Positions 11,331 to 24,280 of a DNA stretch of 64,000 bases are shown one piece after another. The DNA is from Glossina fuscipes (lineage: Eukaryota > Arthropoda > Insecta > Diptera > Glossinidae). The notes under the pieces are model-generated. The model was given only the letters and a program-made list of their open reading frames with translations. It ran no database searches and was not told the DNA's origin. Position numbers and translations under genes: made by a program. Each line of letters begins with the position of its first letter. Within the stretch, counting starts at the first letter, position 1. The DNA is taken from NCBI RefSeq assembly GCF_014805625.2, contig NW_023998465.1:679354-743353 (forward strand), given 5' to 3'.

Positions 11331-14300
11331 ACACAAGTTTGCGCTTTTCCCTTTATCATATCAATGTCAAAGCCAACACTATAAATTTATGTTATTTGTG
11401 CGCAATTACCTGTTTTATCTGCCGATGATAGTGTTGGTTTTGGCCTTTCAACGGCGGGAGGATGTTCGTGGCACTTTAGTTTATACAAACTGTCGGTTCC
11501 GTTTGAAGTATGTAGACGTAACGTAATACGCTTGTAAATTGCATATTGTTTTATTCCTTGTTTAGTTTTAGTTAGTTGTAGGATGTCTCTTTGTCGCGCA
11601 TGCATGCATATGTATCGTTAGTCATTCGTTTGTCAACCATCAAACATGGTCGTTTCAGAAAACAAAATATTCGTTTTCTGTTTGTAATCCTTTATTTGTT
11701 TCGTTTTTAAGGACAACAAAATATCGGCGTATAAAAGCTTGCATCATACACAAACGGACAGATAGGTTTACATTACGAAAAATGGATATGGCAAGTTATT
11801 GATTTACTCCCTGGAGAGAAAGTGATTAGTAACACATAAAAGGTTCAGCAACACTGCTCCAGTAAGATAGAACACTAAAAAGACAGTATTGTAGCAATGG
11901 TTCATTGTCAGAAATTCGCGTTTGACCCGCAAGAAACATTTTCTAAACTTCTGAAATACTCTTTGTTACGAAAACTGTTTATCTTCGCGGCCCGAGAAGA
12001 CATTGATATATTGTAATATGATTGCATATCGTTGTTATGCATCCACTTTGAAGTAGTGGCAGAATTATGCAAATTCAGCAAATTTTTCAAAAGGAAAAAC
12101 GAGAATTAAGTCACACATGAACTCGCTGAGAATTGCATTTCGTAATGCAATACGACGCTAGGTACCCTAATGAAAATAAACCGTAACAATTTTTATTTGC
12201 TTACGCTAGCATTAAGGTACCTGCAAAATTTGATATAAGTAGCTTTAATAAAACTGAAAAATTTTATAGTTGTGTGAAAGTAATTCAACTTAAAAGTTTT
12301 ATTCGCTAAAAACAGAAAGGCATTTCATCCGCCTAAAATATTATCTAAGGACTGCTTCTAGTCGATCAAATGTCGATTTAATAAAAATAACGTAACCATT
12401 ATAATTTCTAACGAGTATTTTCTTTTTTCTCCATACACTTGTTATTTTTCACCACCTTTTTTTATATCTTGTGCCACAATTCAGTAAGCTGCATGTGAAA
12501 TTTCGTACTTTTTACTAGTCGAAAATATATTTGCATTAAGTTTTAGATCGTTCTTGTTCTTAAGAAAAAAGAAGAGCGTATTGACTTTGTAATGCTTTGC
12601 ATTATGTCTCTTTGGTCATATTGAAATGCCCATTTTGATCACTATCTTGTAATGCTTATTTTTACCGATCGTAGAGACCTTGTTCTGATTCTAGTGGTTT
12701 GTTTACTACATACTTGATGCTACATAGGAGATGTTCGGGAAGTCCTTCGCACTTAATAAAAGCAAAAAGTTTATATCTATGTAGTTTGCTAGTACAGAAG
12801 CCTAAAAACCTTAAATTTAATGAAACACGAGAGGAGCAATGTTCATTTGAATTTTTACATGAGTGAGAACAAAGTTTTTATGTCGCTATGAACAAATAAA
12901 AATAAGTTGTATTGAAAAAGTAGAAATAAGAAAGCAAAACTTACCAGTGAAGTTCATTGTAATCTTTTTTCTCAGAATGAATTTAAAAAGATCCAAACGT
13001 GCTGCGCGATGTACTCGTAAGAGGCTGATGCTCTAATAAGAATAAGTTTATTCATTGGCTGTTCGACAACGCATGTCAGTTAAATATGTTCATCTATTGC
13101 TTGCTAAATGGAAATTTGGCAAATGAAATTTTTCATTATTCGACCATCATTTCTTGAATGAAAAAACTGTATAAATCAAATATACAAAATAAATCTTTGT
13201 ATGGATTATAAAATGTAAGTTTTCTCATTTGCGTAAATTTATACAAAAAATGTTGCAATTAAATGTAAGATGAAAAACATCACACACAATTCAAACAATC
13301 TTTTGGAATGCAGTAGACATATCAAATATCTGCTTGGATTAGAAATTGAAAGTGATGGTTTGTGAGTCGACATGATTTTTATCAACAATTTCATGAAACA
13401 CAATTGGCAAGCCGTTGTGTGTATGTTCATATATTAAATAATACATCTATGCTTAAAGTCATTTTGTGGCACTACTACTTTGCTGAATCTTGGTTAAAAT
13501 ATTCTGACAAACTCCTTTAACCGAACCAGTCAAAACACCCAACGTCATTTCGCCAATTAAGTATTGGGATTGTGAACACAATATTGTGCAAAAAGATTTC
13601 TAAAAAATAATAAAATCTCTTGCAAATTAAGCTCTTGCGCGAGAAATCATACGATTAGTTCTGTGGCGGTGAGATTGATCTCAATTTTAGTTCTTCTCTC
13701 AGAGGACGACTGCATAACTGATGATGCCCTTAAATACTTGGTGTGTGAAACACGCCCATGAAAGTCTGCAGATATGGATGACATTGAAAATATTTCCCGC
13801 GAAAGAAGCCGACATTTTACTTGCATTTAAAATCATAACCATTTCTAAACCAGGTAAACCACCAACTGATGTCAGCAGTAGCTTTTTTACTTGTTTTCAT
13901 TATATCAGTTCTTTTAAACAACACACAATATTTCAAGAGTAAAAAGTGGTAATTGCATAGCTCTTCAAGTTTTGCACTCTCTTATTGTACCTCTTATTGT
14001 ATCTCTTGTATTTACCTTAATATTGATGTGATGATGTCCACGATGATAATGATTTAGTTGGTAGCAGGGTGATTCTTTATTTGTCTGATATTGGTGTTTG
14101 CTTGGTGTTTGACAATCTGTGGTATGTTATTTTCAGTGTTTCCCTATTTTACCAAGTTCACTCAAAATGTTGATTTATTTTTTTATCTTGTTCATTTATT
14201 TAGATTCTTTTGTTTTTAGTAACATTTCTCTATCCTACATTAACCATTCATGATAAGTAAGTACGTTTGTTTTATTTATATATTTATATGCTACGTTTCA

Positions 14301-14865
14301 AGTCCAACGATCGTTTATCATACCTTCACATTACAATAGTTTTGTCCACTTAGGTTTGTGTGCAGTGATTTTTTTTATTCTTTCTTTTAATGTGAATTTA
14401 AATTATTGTAATTGCAATATCTTTTTTGACTTGCTTTATGTAGGATGAAAAGAAAAATAGACATCATATATTTATTAAAAATTTTGTAAAGTTTCGATAT
14501 TGCATTCCTAACTAAAATAATAATAAATAGTATTCCACAAATTTTTACTGAATCTTAAGAAAAAAAGTTTCACCAACACAAAAGTAAGGAAAAAAGGAAC
14601 TGCTAGCTGTGGGTTTGTGTTTATCATTAATAAGTTTCTCACTTTCTTTTTGGAATTATATATTTATCCAGGACTAATTGCAGTTTCTTTACTCCTTCTT
14701 CTAAACGGCATGCAAAGGTGAATTAATGTCGGCACTTCTCTTTTAAAATGAAGAGAAAATAAATATTTTTATTCAACTCATTATAAATTCATTTTTAGGA
14801 TTATTATTTTTTTCGTTTTACTAAACTAGAGTTTTTTCAATCGGTTTAATTTATTTTTCCATACA
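11331..14865. other. 3.5 kb without recognisable gene
   Basis: AT-rich sequence with only short, low-complexity frames. I see no conserved protein motif, no tRNA and no clear repeat. Confidence 0.5.
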
Positions 14866-14867
14866 AA

Positions 14868-15384
14868 AGTTGGATCTTCAAAAATACATTGGAAGAAAAA
14901 CTTAAGAGAAAATTGCAGAAGGAAATTTACAATACCATCATCAACACCACTCTTCCAATAACACCCAATTAACTCCAACTTTATATCCAATAAATGTTGA
15001 GAAAACCAAGATCCAAACATTTACGAGAATTCGCCTTGGTCGTACAATTGCAACTCACCAGTGGATCCTGAAGAAGTCTTCCTCCCCAATCTGCGGTTGT
15101 TAACACTCTCCCACTATAAAGCCCATTCCCTGCGACCGCCTTAACTTTTCCTTGGCTAGAGGTATTGCATTTGGAACGACTAACCCTTTGGACATTCTAA
15201 AATCAACTTCAGAACCGAATGTAAATTCTATATATTACTTTATTAATACTACTAAGCTCATTATCTAATGTACATTTATTTATATAGTCGATTGCCTGTG
15301 CTACTAGCGCTCAATGTCTTGTTTTTTTAGTCTAAGAAGTTACCTCATTAGTCTAAAATTATAATAATAATAATAATAATAATA
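14868..15384 (+). mobile_element. I-clade LINE, 5'-truncated copy with (TAA)n tail
   Basis: Closely matches the reverse complement of 31781-32255 along its whole length, including 'TTGGATCTTCAAAAATACAT', 'CCATCATCAACACCACTC', 'TTGCATTTGGAACGACTAAC' and 'CCTTTGGACATTCTAAAATC'. It then ends in repeated TAA. The longer copy places this segment after an RNase H domain, so this is the very 3' end of ORF2 plus the 3' UTR. A (TAA)n tail in place of poly(A) is characteristic of I elements. It is dead because it is 5'-truncated. Confidence 0.8.
15360..15384 (+). repeat. (TAA)n tail
   Basis: About eight uninterrupted TAA/ATA triplets exactly at the end of the I-clade homology. It serves as the element's 3' tail and not as a free microsatellite. 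Confidence 0.85.
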
Positions 15385-17460
15385 TTTTTCCAAATCACTT
15401 TATAATAAATTAATGTCAAAAATTTTAATTTTCTTTCCACTTCCGAATTTGTAATATTACCTTTCTCTTTTTTGCGTTTATGCCTCTTTCACGTGTTCAC
15501 TCAGAGTAAAACCTTCCTGTCTACTTATAGCAAGGCTGCTTTTTCTCATTGACTATCACGAAAGATTAAATCATCTACTACCACGTTTAGCACCTCTTTT
15601 CTAGAAAACAGATCAACTGCATCTAATCTATCATGATTTCAAACCATTCTTCAACGACTCGCGGACTGAAGTAGTATACGCTTATTCTAGAAAAGCTTTC
15701 AAGGTGTTCACGATAACCCAACGGTTTTTAATCTTGAATCACGCATTTTTCTAAAGAGAGTTTTAGAAAAACATAGAAAAAGCAAAAGAAAACTCTCCGT
15801 TTGAATTATAAGCATTCTCTATTTATTTCACTCATTTTTAAATTCATTGGAGAAACTCTTAAGTGTACTAGATCTACCCTTTCAGAGGTATGCATGAACT
15901 GCATTGCTTCGGACTTGTCAGTGCGAAAGCTTTGCCATCTATGTTATAGCCACAAATTGTAACACGCGAAACTCTAAACTTCAAGGTTCTTTTTCCAAGA
16001 TTCCTATCTTGTCTAACCAAAAATGCAACCATGCCATGTGAAAAATAGCGGCCGCACCAATAACCATGTTCGTAACAACAAATTTGTTATGTGTGCCGAA
16101 AATCGCCCGAAATACGCCTTTCGGCAAACTTATCGCCCTTCGGCAAGCCCACGTGATTTCAGATGACAGTCTGGCACGGCAAGCGAAAAACTAAAATATT
16201 TTTCTTCAGATCTATTCTTCCTATACCAGAAATTATTTACCAAAAACTGTTTTCCTGTTTTCCTTTAGAAAATCGTTACATTCAGTGATATTTTTTTGCA
16301 ACAAGCTTTTCCAGCTCAAGGGTTACTTTGATTTAAAAATTGCTAATTTCTTCGGAACAATACTGTGGAAAATGTCTGAGTTTCACCTCGATTATGAAAC
16401 AGAACGGATGAAAAAACTGTTTAGGAAACTAGGTGTGTGTAAACAATTTAATTTAATATACAGCTAAACTTCGGAGAATGGCATAAAAAGCGGAATTCAA
16501 ATATAAGTTTATATATATATATGTATGTCATCTTATGTGCATTTAAAACAACACATAAATTTTTTGTGTAAAAGTAGCTACGTGTTTCAAATAGAAGGCA
16601 ATGGTAAATTTACGGGCGAGAAAATCCTGGACGATTTAAAAGCTACCCTATTACACCATAATCTAATTTTGTGTTTGGTGCTTTTAGTGCATAACAATTT
16701 TGCCTTTTCTCAATATTAATTTCTGCCAATGTCGTTTAGAAACGAACACTAACGTTCATGTAACCTCTAGAACGCATTTTTTGAAAATGTGACCATAAGC
16801 GTTTACTTCGACAAATACAAGGTGCGTGATGCCTGTCCTTGTTAAAAGGTTAAATCAAATTGGTTGATTCTGTTTTTTGAAGTGAGTAAATATCTCCAGT
16901 TAATAATGACAGTTATCTTCTGCTCATTCTTCTACGATGATTCATATTAACAAAACTGAATTACAACACATTCTGTAACAGTTACGATTGGTACGCAGTG
17001 AAAGGATTTTGCAAAATGAACAGTAAATGACTAACTAGTTATAATCAAAATATTGACAAAGTCACTATTAAGTAAAGTTGGGTGGGCATATATTCTAAAC
17101 CAGGGCTTAAATTTCGACTTGTAATTTTATTCTGCTATTATTGTTAATCCTTTGACCTCTTGAAGTCCCTGGAGATTGTTGTTAATTTTTTCCATAATCG
17201 TCAGTTGCATAAGACGCTTTTTTGATAAAGTGCTTCCGCAAGTCACAGCATATGTTAAGATGTGAATTAGTGTTGATCAATCCAAACACCCAGTTTTGGG
17301 CTGACACTATTTTTCACTTATTGCTTACTTTTTCTTTCAAGCTCTTAGAACTTAAAGGAACTAGAAAACTAAGTGAACAAGTCACTCACGCTGATTTTAG
17401 TCGTCTGACTGTCAAGTCAAAATTATATTGCCTATTTATAGAACAATTAAAACGAATAAC
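15385..17460. other. no recognisable gene
   Basis: AT-rich sequence without convincing coding exons. A short TA microsatellite lies near 16510. Confidence 0.5.
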
Positions 17461-17467
17461 AAAAATA

Positions 17468-18400
17468 TTAGTTTGGGGAAAAAGAAATCCATTATTTTTT
17501 CGGTAGATGGCTGCACTGATAGATTTCTCGTAAAATATCGATCAAACAATTTCATATTTATGCTCGTTGGAAAGGTGACATTTCGCAGTAAAAAAAATTC
17601 TTTTGCTGTTTTTTGTTTGGTGCAATCTGTTGTGAGTTACAGCGTGTTAAAAATGGAAGTGAACAGAGAGAAAATTCGGTACATTTTACAGTTTTTCTTT
17701 GACAAAGGCGAAAATGCAAGCCAGGCGGCTAAAATTGTGAATGGTGTTTGTGGTTCCGATACTGTAACAGCCAATTATGCGCCATTTTGGTTTCGTAGAT
17801 TCCGTTCAGGAATTTTTGATGTTAAAGATGCACCTCGCACAGGCAGGCCGGTCGTCGAAAATGTCGATAAAATCGGAGAAATGATCGAAGTTGACCGGCA
17901 TGTTAGCAGTCGTAACATCGCCCAGGAACTAAAAATCGACCATAAAACAGTATTAAACCATTTGCACAAAGCTGGATTCAAAAAGAACCTCGATGCCACA
18001 CCAATTAACAGAAAAAAACATGATGGATCGAATTTCCATCTGCGAAGCCTTGGCCAAACGTAATGAGATAGACCCATTTCTTAAACGGATGGTGACTGGA
18101 GATGAGAAATGGATCACATACGATAACCCTGTGCGAAAACGATCGTGGTCAAAGAGCGGTGAAGCACCTCAAAAGGCCAGGAAGGTTTCGCTATGCATTT
18201 GGTGGGACTGGAAGGGGATTATTTATTATGAGTTGCTTCCATATGGCCAAACGCTAAATTCTGATCTCTACTGTCAACAACTGGACGTTTGAAGATAGCG
18301 ATTGACCAGAAACGACCAGAATTGGCCAACAGGAGAGGTGTTGTGTTCCACCAAGACAACGCTAGGCCACACACATCTACAGTGACTCGCCAGACATGCT
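17468..18400 (+). mobile_element. mariner (irritans-type) DNA transposon relic
   Basis: A 5' terminal repeat-like sequence begins after a TA at 17466-17467 (TTAGTTTGGGGAAAAAG). The transposase starts at ATG 17653. The 5' half through the catalytic 'HQDNARPH' block is present. The expected matching 3' inverted repeat and C-terminus were not found, so the element is truncated. Subfamily is inferred from residues such as VTGDEKWITYDN and CIWWDWKG. Confidence 0.85.
17653..18400 (+). pseudogene. mariner transposase pseudogene
   Basis: Cut-and-paste transposase of the Tc1/mariner DD34D family. The helix-turn-helix half starts MEVNREKIRYILQFFF and includes FRRFRSGIFDVKDAPRTGRP. Near 17990 a frameshift or small deletion replaces the WVPHEL region with MPHQLTEKN. 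The first catalytic Asp is in VTGDEKW. A short deletion follows GEAPQ. A second frameshift near 18290 precedes LKIAIDQKRPELANRRG, and the second Asp is in FHQDNARPH. Sequence is lost after VTRQ, so the third Asp and C-terminus are missing. Confidence 0.85.
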
Positions 18401-18699
18401 TTTCGCATTCTGCCCTCTGAGTTCTTTTATTCGATACCCATATCGCTGGCATTAGTAAGAAAAAATTAATCGGAGTTTACCATTTTCATCTTAGAATTAA
18501 CCCATTTTTGAGCAGATAATATATCTTTATTTAAGGAGTGTAGAAAATAGTTTTAGACATTCTGTCTTGTTCACGTTATGGTAAATAAGCATAAAACCTC
18601 GAAAAAGTGAAAAAAATAATATTTAATCACGTTTATGATCTTTGCACGTACAAGTAGAGTGTTGTTTAAAGCAAATGTGGAATATCTTAGCCATCTAAC
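18401..18699. other. no recognisable gene
   Basis: AT-rich spacer between the mariner relic and the inverted mini-me-like copy. No mariner 3' end was found. Confidence 0.5.
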
Positions 18700-19030
18700 T
18701 TTTATAATTTTTGACTAACCATCACAAATTTTTGTTAAGAAAAATGAAGTTGCGTTCAGTTTATCCTCGATTGCAGGCTTCTGCTCTAGCCATTTTGGCT
18801 TTTTCAATATTCAAATTTCCAGTGTTTCTACTGAATTTGAAGTCGATATCTTCATTGTTGCGACGAGGACACACCACACAGACAAACAGACGGGCAGACA
18901 TGGGTTAATCAAATTAGAATCTCACACTGATCAAGAATACATATACTTTATAGCGTCTACGGAGCTTCGTCTTGGGTGTTACAATATGAGTATAACCCAA
19001 TATACTAAATATAAGTAAAAATAAATAATT
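18700..19030 (-). repeat. mini-me-like dispersed repeat, copy 2 (inverted)
   Basis: The minus strand reads 'CTATAAAGTATATGTATTCT', 'TGATCAGTGTGA', then 'CTGCCCGTCTGTTTGTCTG' and 'GAAGATATCGACTTCAAATT'. It ends with 'TTTTTCTTAACAAAAAT'. All these blocks recur in the same order at 43250-43535. Confidence 0.7.
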
Positions 19031-20984
19031 GGACGTGAGTTGAGACATAAGAAACAAAAGTTTAGTTAAAACAAAAAAGAGGAGAAGAAAGCTGCGCAAT
19101 AAAATTAAAAATAAGAAAAAAGGACAAATGTGTCCGTAATCAAGGAAATGGTCTAAGTCATAGATATCTTGTTTTTTTTCGTTACTGCTGGTGTATAATA
19201 GAGATAATTTAATATTTCCGTATAATTTTGGCTTTCCTTTTTATTTAAAAAATTAAAAACGTGTTCGAAACGAATTTCGAATTATCTAAAGAAGTTTAAT
19301 AGGTCATCTTGTAACGTTCATTTTTCGAGAATCTGATGCATTGAATTTGCAGCCAAGAGGTTCACCCGCGGTAGTTTTTATTCTTCCTGTAGTTGACTCC
19401 CCTAGTGGTTTCGTCGAAATAAAGCCCGGCTGCGACATTCGGTTTGCCGAAATTGTATTTCATCTTCTACGCTTTTATGCCAGGGTTGCACATGTAATTT
19501 ATTTTTTTATTTTCAGTTTTATGTACCCAAAATCACGGATTTTCGGCAGAAAGGAATGACCAGATACAAAAAGTTGTGGTCTGTCGTTTTAATATTATTA
19601 TTTGATGACTGAGGAATTTTCATCCATGTCAATGCTACTTCAATGTTTCGATTTTGAGCTGAACAAGCAGCGCTGTAAGCTATTACGTGTTTTCATCAGC
19701 TGCATGACACAGGTAGCGACTCATGAAAGTGTATTTGGTTCTAACTAATTCTCATCAAACTCAAATCATGAAAAATGGCTTTTTCGTACGAATATATAAA
19801 TTATTTTCCCGCCAGTAATTATTCCGCATATTGTTAGGTAGACTGTGTTTTCGTTTCTCTTATTGTTCAAGTGCCATTTGTCGACGTATTGCGTATTTCA
19901 GTAACGCGTCAAAGAGGGTCACGTGCCATTTCAAGGTTGTATTCACATAATTTCTCTAGATTTATGACTTAGGCCACTTTTGTAATTAGCACGAAATGAA
20001 TTCTATATAACGTTGAAGGTTTCTTTTATAGAAAAAAAAATTTTTTGCTGGCCAAAGTCACTGTTCATCGAAAATTCCTGTGAAATCCTTTCGATTGACT
20101 TGTTTGTCATTATTATTTTTTTACAAGATCTTTTTTGATTGCATTTTTGTTTTAATCAATTATTAATGATAAGGTACACTTTGATATAAGAAGAATAAAA
20201 AGAAAACCAAAGTAATGTGAATAATAATGTTCGTTCCCGTTTTGTGTTAATCTATTTGGTTTAGTTTAGCGATGTGCGCGCTTTGTCAAATATCGGTCTT
20301 TTTTGAAACTCGATATCGGCAACGGAACAATAGTATAATTGAACATAGATAAATAAAATTAAAATATCGTTAGTTGAGATCAAGTCAGAATAAATAAAAC
20401 AAAAATTTCTAGTAAATATTACGTGCATATTAAAACAGAAATGGAAAATCCTGCAAATAAAGCAAAGGGTAAATCGTAAAAACTTTCCTTTAGAAAAACT
20501 TATATAGTGTCGCGATAATTTTTGGTTGAATTGAATGCAAGAAATTGCAAATATGAAAACATTAGAAATGTGTACCGATGGCTTTATAAATTCGTGAAAT
20601 ATAAAATTATTGTATATTTCGGAACTGTCAGATTTCGGGGCAATCGTTATCGACTCCTCTCAGCTATTATTTTTTGTTGCATTAATTATCCATTACAATT
20701 ATAATCCGAAAGTTGAGTCACTGAAATAAGGATATGACGATTATTCCTCGGATAGAGGTCTTCCTTAGCTTCATGATTTGAAAAATAATTAAATCCCTAT
20801 TAAAAAAAAAAAATTATTAATAATTAATTCAAAAAATGATTATTAATTGAAAAAAAAACTTCTTAAGAAATTAGTAGCTTAGTAGAACCTTAAGCAAATT
20901 TGTTGACGTCCACCGATATAATCGGGTGAATATATAACTGCTCTTTAAAAATCCGCGTAGGAGAAATTGTGTTTGTTGAAACAT
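19031..20984. other. no recognisable gene
   Basis: AT-rich, short frames only, with homopolymer runs. No family was recognised. Confidence 0.5.
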
Positions 20985-21085
20985 ATATATTAGATTATAT
21001 ATAACATATATATTAATACATATATATGTAGATTATATATGTTACGTATATATATTATTATATATTATATGTATATATTTTGTAT
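20985..21085. repeat. imperfect TA/ACATATATAT-rich tract
   Basis: About 100 bp of interrupted TATA dinucleotides with repeated ACATATATAT-like words. It is partly self-complementary and could extrude as a cruciform. Confidence 0.7.
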
Positions 21086-22868
21086 ATATTTTATTTTAGT
21101 TAAGCTTGATAACTACGAATGCCATTGTCTGGGAGGAGGAGACCATCATCTTAATATACGAAGGACTTGTTGATGTTTTTTGGAGAATTTCTTATATACT
21201 GCTAAAGAAAAGGGGAATTGTTCTCTTCTTTTGCTTTCCTCATTCCAGTCTTCTGCACTAAAAAAAAATATTTTAAACAAAAACTATCGATCCGAAACCT
21301 CACCTAATTTCGACTAAACAATCCAAGCATTATTGAATAAGCGCCCGCGGCCTTGCTACTACGCGGAAATGGTTTTTTCTTCTGCCAGAAACTAGGAAAA
21401 TAAATAAACTACAAAAAAATCGATAATTATTATTTAAAAAACAAAATTTTGAAAGTTGTATACGTTGAACAAAAGATTAATGGAATAGAAGGAATGGAAA
21501 CTTGATGAAGTTTCATTGCTTTACGAGGAATAGGGTGACCCAGTCTAACGAAACTTTTAGTGAAAGAGCATTGTGAGACAATTATTGAATGAAATCTGCT
21601 AACAAGTACTTATAAAATGGCAAACGTGCTTACGAAGGCATGAATCTACATGTTCCATTAGGACAACCTATCTGAGTATTTAATAAAATTCAAATTGGGA
21701 ACGGCAGGAAACGTCCTTGAATTATGACAACGATGAGGAAAATTTGTACGTGGAGAACATAACTCCGGAAGTACATCGCGGCTTCTAGAATTATGAGAAG
21801 AGCATGAAGCAGTACACATGGGCGTCATGAGTTTCGACTGTATTATGTGTTCTAACACCTACATACAACGATTCCGAAGTGAAAGTGAGGGAACATATTC
21901 TTGATAAAGTGATTAATCAGCCGACAAATTTAACTTGCCGAGAGGGCAACCTGAAGGATTACCATCATCCTATATGAACTGCAAGAGTTGGGCGAAAGAC
22001 TTCGAAATAAATTAAGAGCTCAATGTGTGCAGCGCCGTATTTTTGAGCAAGACAAACAAGCGGAAAGAAGACATCTAGGATCTCGACAGTACGGACATTG
22101 GCGTAGAGATTACCGAAATTCAATGACAATAATTTACTGAAATGGTGAAAGCCATGGTATTACGACGAAAACCTGCTGTCTGTAAACAACAGCTTAGAGA
22201 GCCTCAACAACCTGTGAATGGGGTAGCGCAAGGCCACGGGAAATGGTCACCGTACATGGGAAGCCATGGGCCAGGATTACAAAGCATCCGCCGAGGAATT
22301 CGCGAAGCAAACGCAAAGACGATGACGAAGAATGCTGCTCGCTGGCAGCATAGAATTAGCCCAAGTGTCCACTGATGGCTTATTTTTATGTCCGACCCAG
22401 CTTGACAGTTTGACAAGATTGATTAAATTTATTGCGGTGCCGCAAGCAATCGAAAAGACAGTTGTACATCGACCCATATATTCTGAAACGTTATGTTTCC
22501 TCGGTAATAAAAATTGTAAAGAATGGCGAAACGAGTCCTAGAGCCATGTATCTCATTTAAAAACGGTTCAATTGAAGGTTGATAAGGAGAATAACTCGTT
22601 GGAGGGGGTAGGAATGAGGATAATATTTCATCATAATTTTTAACTTTTTATGGCTACAGAAGTAGTTTATTACAACAACTGATAAAACACGCGGTGGACG
22701 GCGTAAGGAGTTCCTTCGACAAGTTGAAGCTCCGGGAGCTACATATAGAGCAGAGCCTTAAACACGAAGAGGTTACCCCAATTGTAACACCACAGCCCAG
22801 TGGCAAATGGCAAATGTTGTACTTCTTCTGAAGTTACCTGATAGGATGAGGAATGATCCTTCGTCTTA
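21086..22868 (+). other. possible decayed retroelement sequence, unclassified
   Basis: More GC than the flanks and short coding-like pieces. At about 22065-22120 the + strand reads GSRQYGHWRRDYRNS, which resembles a zinc knuckle whose first cysteines are lost. At 22330-22500 a frame reads RRMLLAGSIELAQVSTDG. Many stops interrupt. It could be a gag relic of another element or the 5' part of the R1-clade relic that follows. Confidence 0.3.
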
Positions 22869-22869
22869 T

Positions 22870-23282
22870 TGGGGTATCAATGTTTTTCCAGTAGTGTGAT
22901 TAGAGATTGTCTACAAGGTTCGATCAGTGGTTCACTTATCTGGAAAATTATAATGGATCGTTATTATGATGGTTCGTTAAAGCAGCTAGAAGGCATGTGC
23001 AGCGAGGCTAATGGAATACCTAATTTCTCTGCATATGCAGATGAAATGCTCATTTTAGTGAAAGGTAGGGCTCGGAAAATAGTAGAAGAAGGCGGAGAAA
23101 GAGCCATGAAAGTGATCAGTGTATGGGGAGATAGATATGGTGTTGATGTGTTATTGGAAAAAACTGTGATAATGCTACTGAAAGGTAGCCTCTCGTTCGG
23201 CAGACTTCCAGTCATCAGAGTGAATGGGGTCAGCGACTTAGGTATACCACGAATGATCGGGGCAAATCTATTCCACACTTGA
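22870..23282 (+). pseudogene. R1-clade reverse transcriptase relic
   Basis: Shows RDCLQGSISGSLIWKIIMD (the G.PQGS.SGP..W block), AYADEMLILVKG and VDVLLEKTVIMLLKG. All are typical of the R1 clade. The active-site AYADD has become AYADE, so the second catalytic aspartate is lost. The fingers subdomain upstream is not readable. It is disabled both by this substitution and by truncation. Confidence 0.8.
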
Positions 23283-23299
23283 TAAGGCTAAGTATAATC

Positions 23300-24040
23300 T
23301 TATGAATGTGCTAGGGCAGATTCGTTCTGTCATACGGTGCAAATGGCTTCTTACCATTCGTGCCGTTCTGGTAATATACGGCGGACTCTTTGTTACTTGT
23401 GCGACATATGAAGCTTGAATGTGGTGCTCGTGCGTCACGTTTCTCGTAGGGCGAAATAAGAATTTGAGCTGCTAACGCATAATGTTGCCAGCGAGTTTGC
23501 CTGCTTGTAAAACGGATTCAACTGACGCTCTACAGGTACTGATGAGTGTACCCCCTCTGGACCTTGAGGTGTTACGTCTTAGTAATGCTTATAGGGTAAA
23601 GAGGGGCCTGCCCCTACTTGACGGGTTAAACACTCAGGATGTAGAGAGATTAAATTCTCGGGAGCGTGAATCGCTGTTAAAGGAACGTGTCCGTGCCTTA
23701 TGGCAATCACGTTGGGAAAATAGTGCGAACGGTAGAGTTACTTTTAACTTTATTCGTGATGTTTCCTTTGTAGAAAATCACCCGGGTTTTAGCTGTAGCC
23801 TACACCTCGGGTTTCTACTTACGGGCCACGGGTCTCTGCATGCATTTTTGCATGAAAGAGGCCCTCCTGAAACTAGGGCTTGCCTCTGTAGCAGTCCGTC
23901 CGAAGACTATGAACATGTGTTGTTGGTGCGCCCTGAGTACTCTGCATTCAGGGACTTAGAGGCCATGGGAGAAAAGTTGTTCACCGTAGCATTGATCGTA
24001 GTCTGGCTTTCTCGACTCCTGAGACGACAGCTGCATTGAC
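23300..24040 (+). pseudogene. R1-clade ORF2 C-terminal domain relic
   Basis: An open run of 185 codons (23482-24039) starts around ACKTDSTDALQVLMSVPPLD and contains LWQSRWENSANGRVTFNFI. It then gives GFLLTGHGSLHAFLHERG, ACLCSSPSEDYEHVLLVRP and FRDLEAMG. This fits the R1 C-terminal region with its CCHC knuckle (C.C....ED..H.L..CP). The final cysteine position reads R in VRP. Upstream about 23300-23420, NVLGQIRSVIRCKWLL and VIYGGLFVTCATYEA give the connector in another frame. Confidence 0.8.
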
Positions 24041-24280
24041 CGCCTTGGCATCTGGTGTTTTCCTCATGCATCGGCTTATTCGACAAGGTTTGGGTAACTC
24101 TGCTTATTTGACTTCACTGACTGACAAGGTGGTGAGTCGCATGGGGCTCCGTAAGTCTTACCAGAGACTAGTCCTCTATCTGGTATGGAATTGTGGTGGA
24201 AACCGGTTTCCACGTTTCCTTATATTGCTATGGTTGTTTGAATTCGGTTTGAGCTTTGCTCACTCATCCCCATAGAGTAT

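Larger units (their letters stand above)
22870..24280 (+). mobile_element. R1-clade non-LTR retrotransposon relic
   Basis: The 3' half of an R1-type ORF2: reverse-transcriptase palm (22880-23280), connector (about 23290-23450) and C-terminal domain (23482-24040). The sequence sits in ordinary AT-rich DNA and not in a 28S rRNA gene, so a relative with another target, or a dispersed truncated copy, is more likely than true R1. Frameshifts occur near 23285 and 24035. It is more GC-rich than its surroundings. Confidence 0.8.

Noticed and set aside
17222..17506. 94-codon frame before the mariner
   Set aside because: No recognisable motif, no support from splice sites, and it overlaps the mariner 5' terminal repeat.
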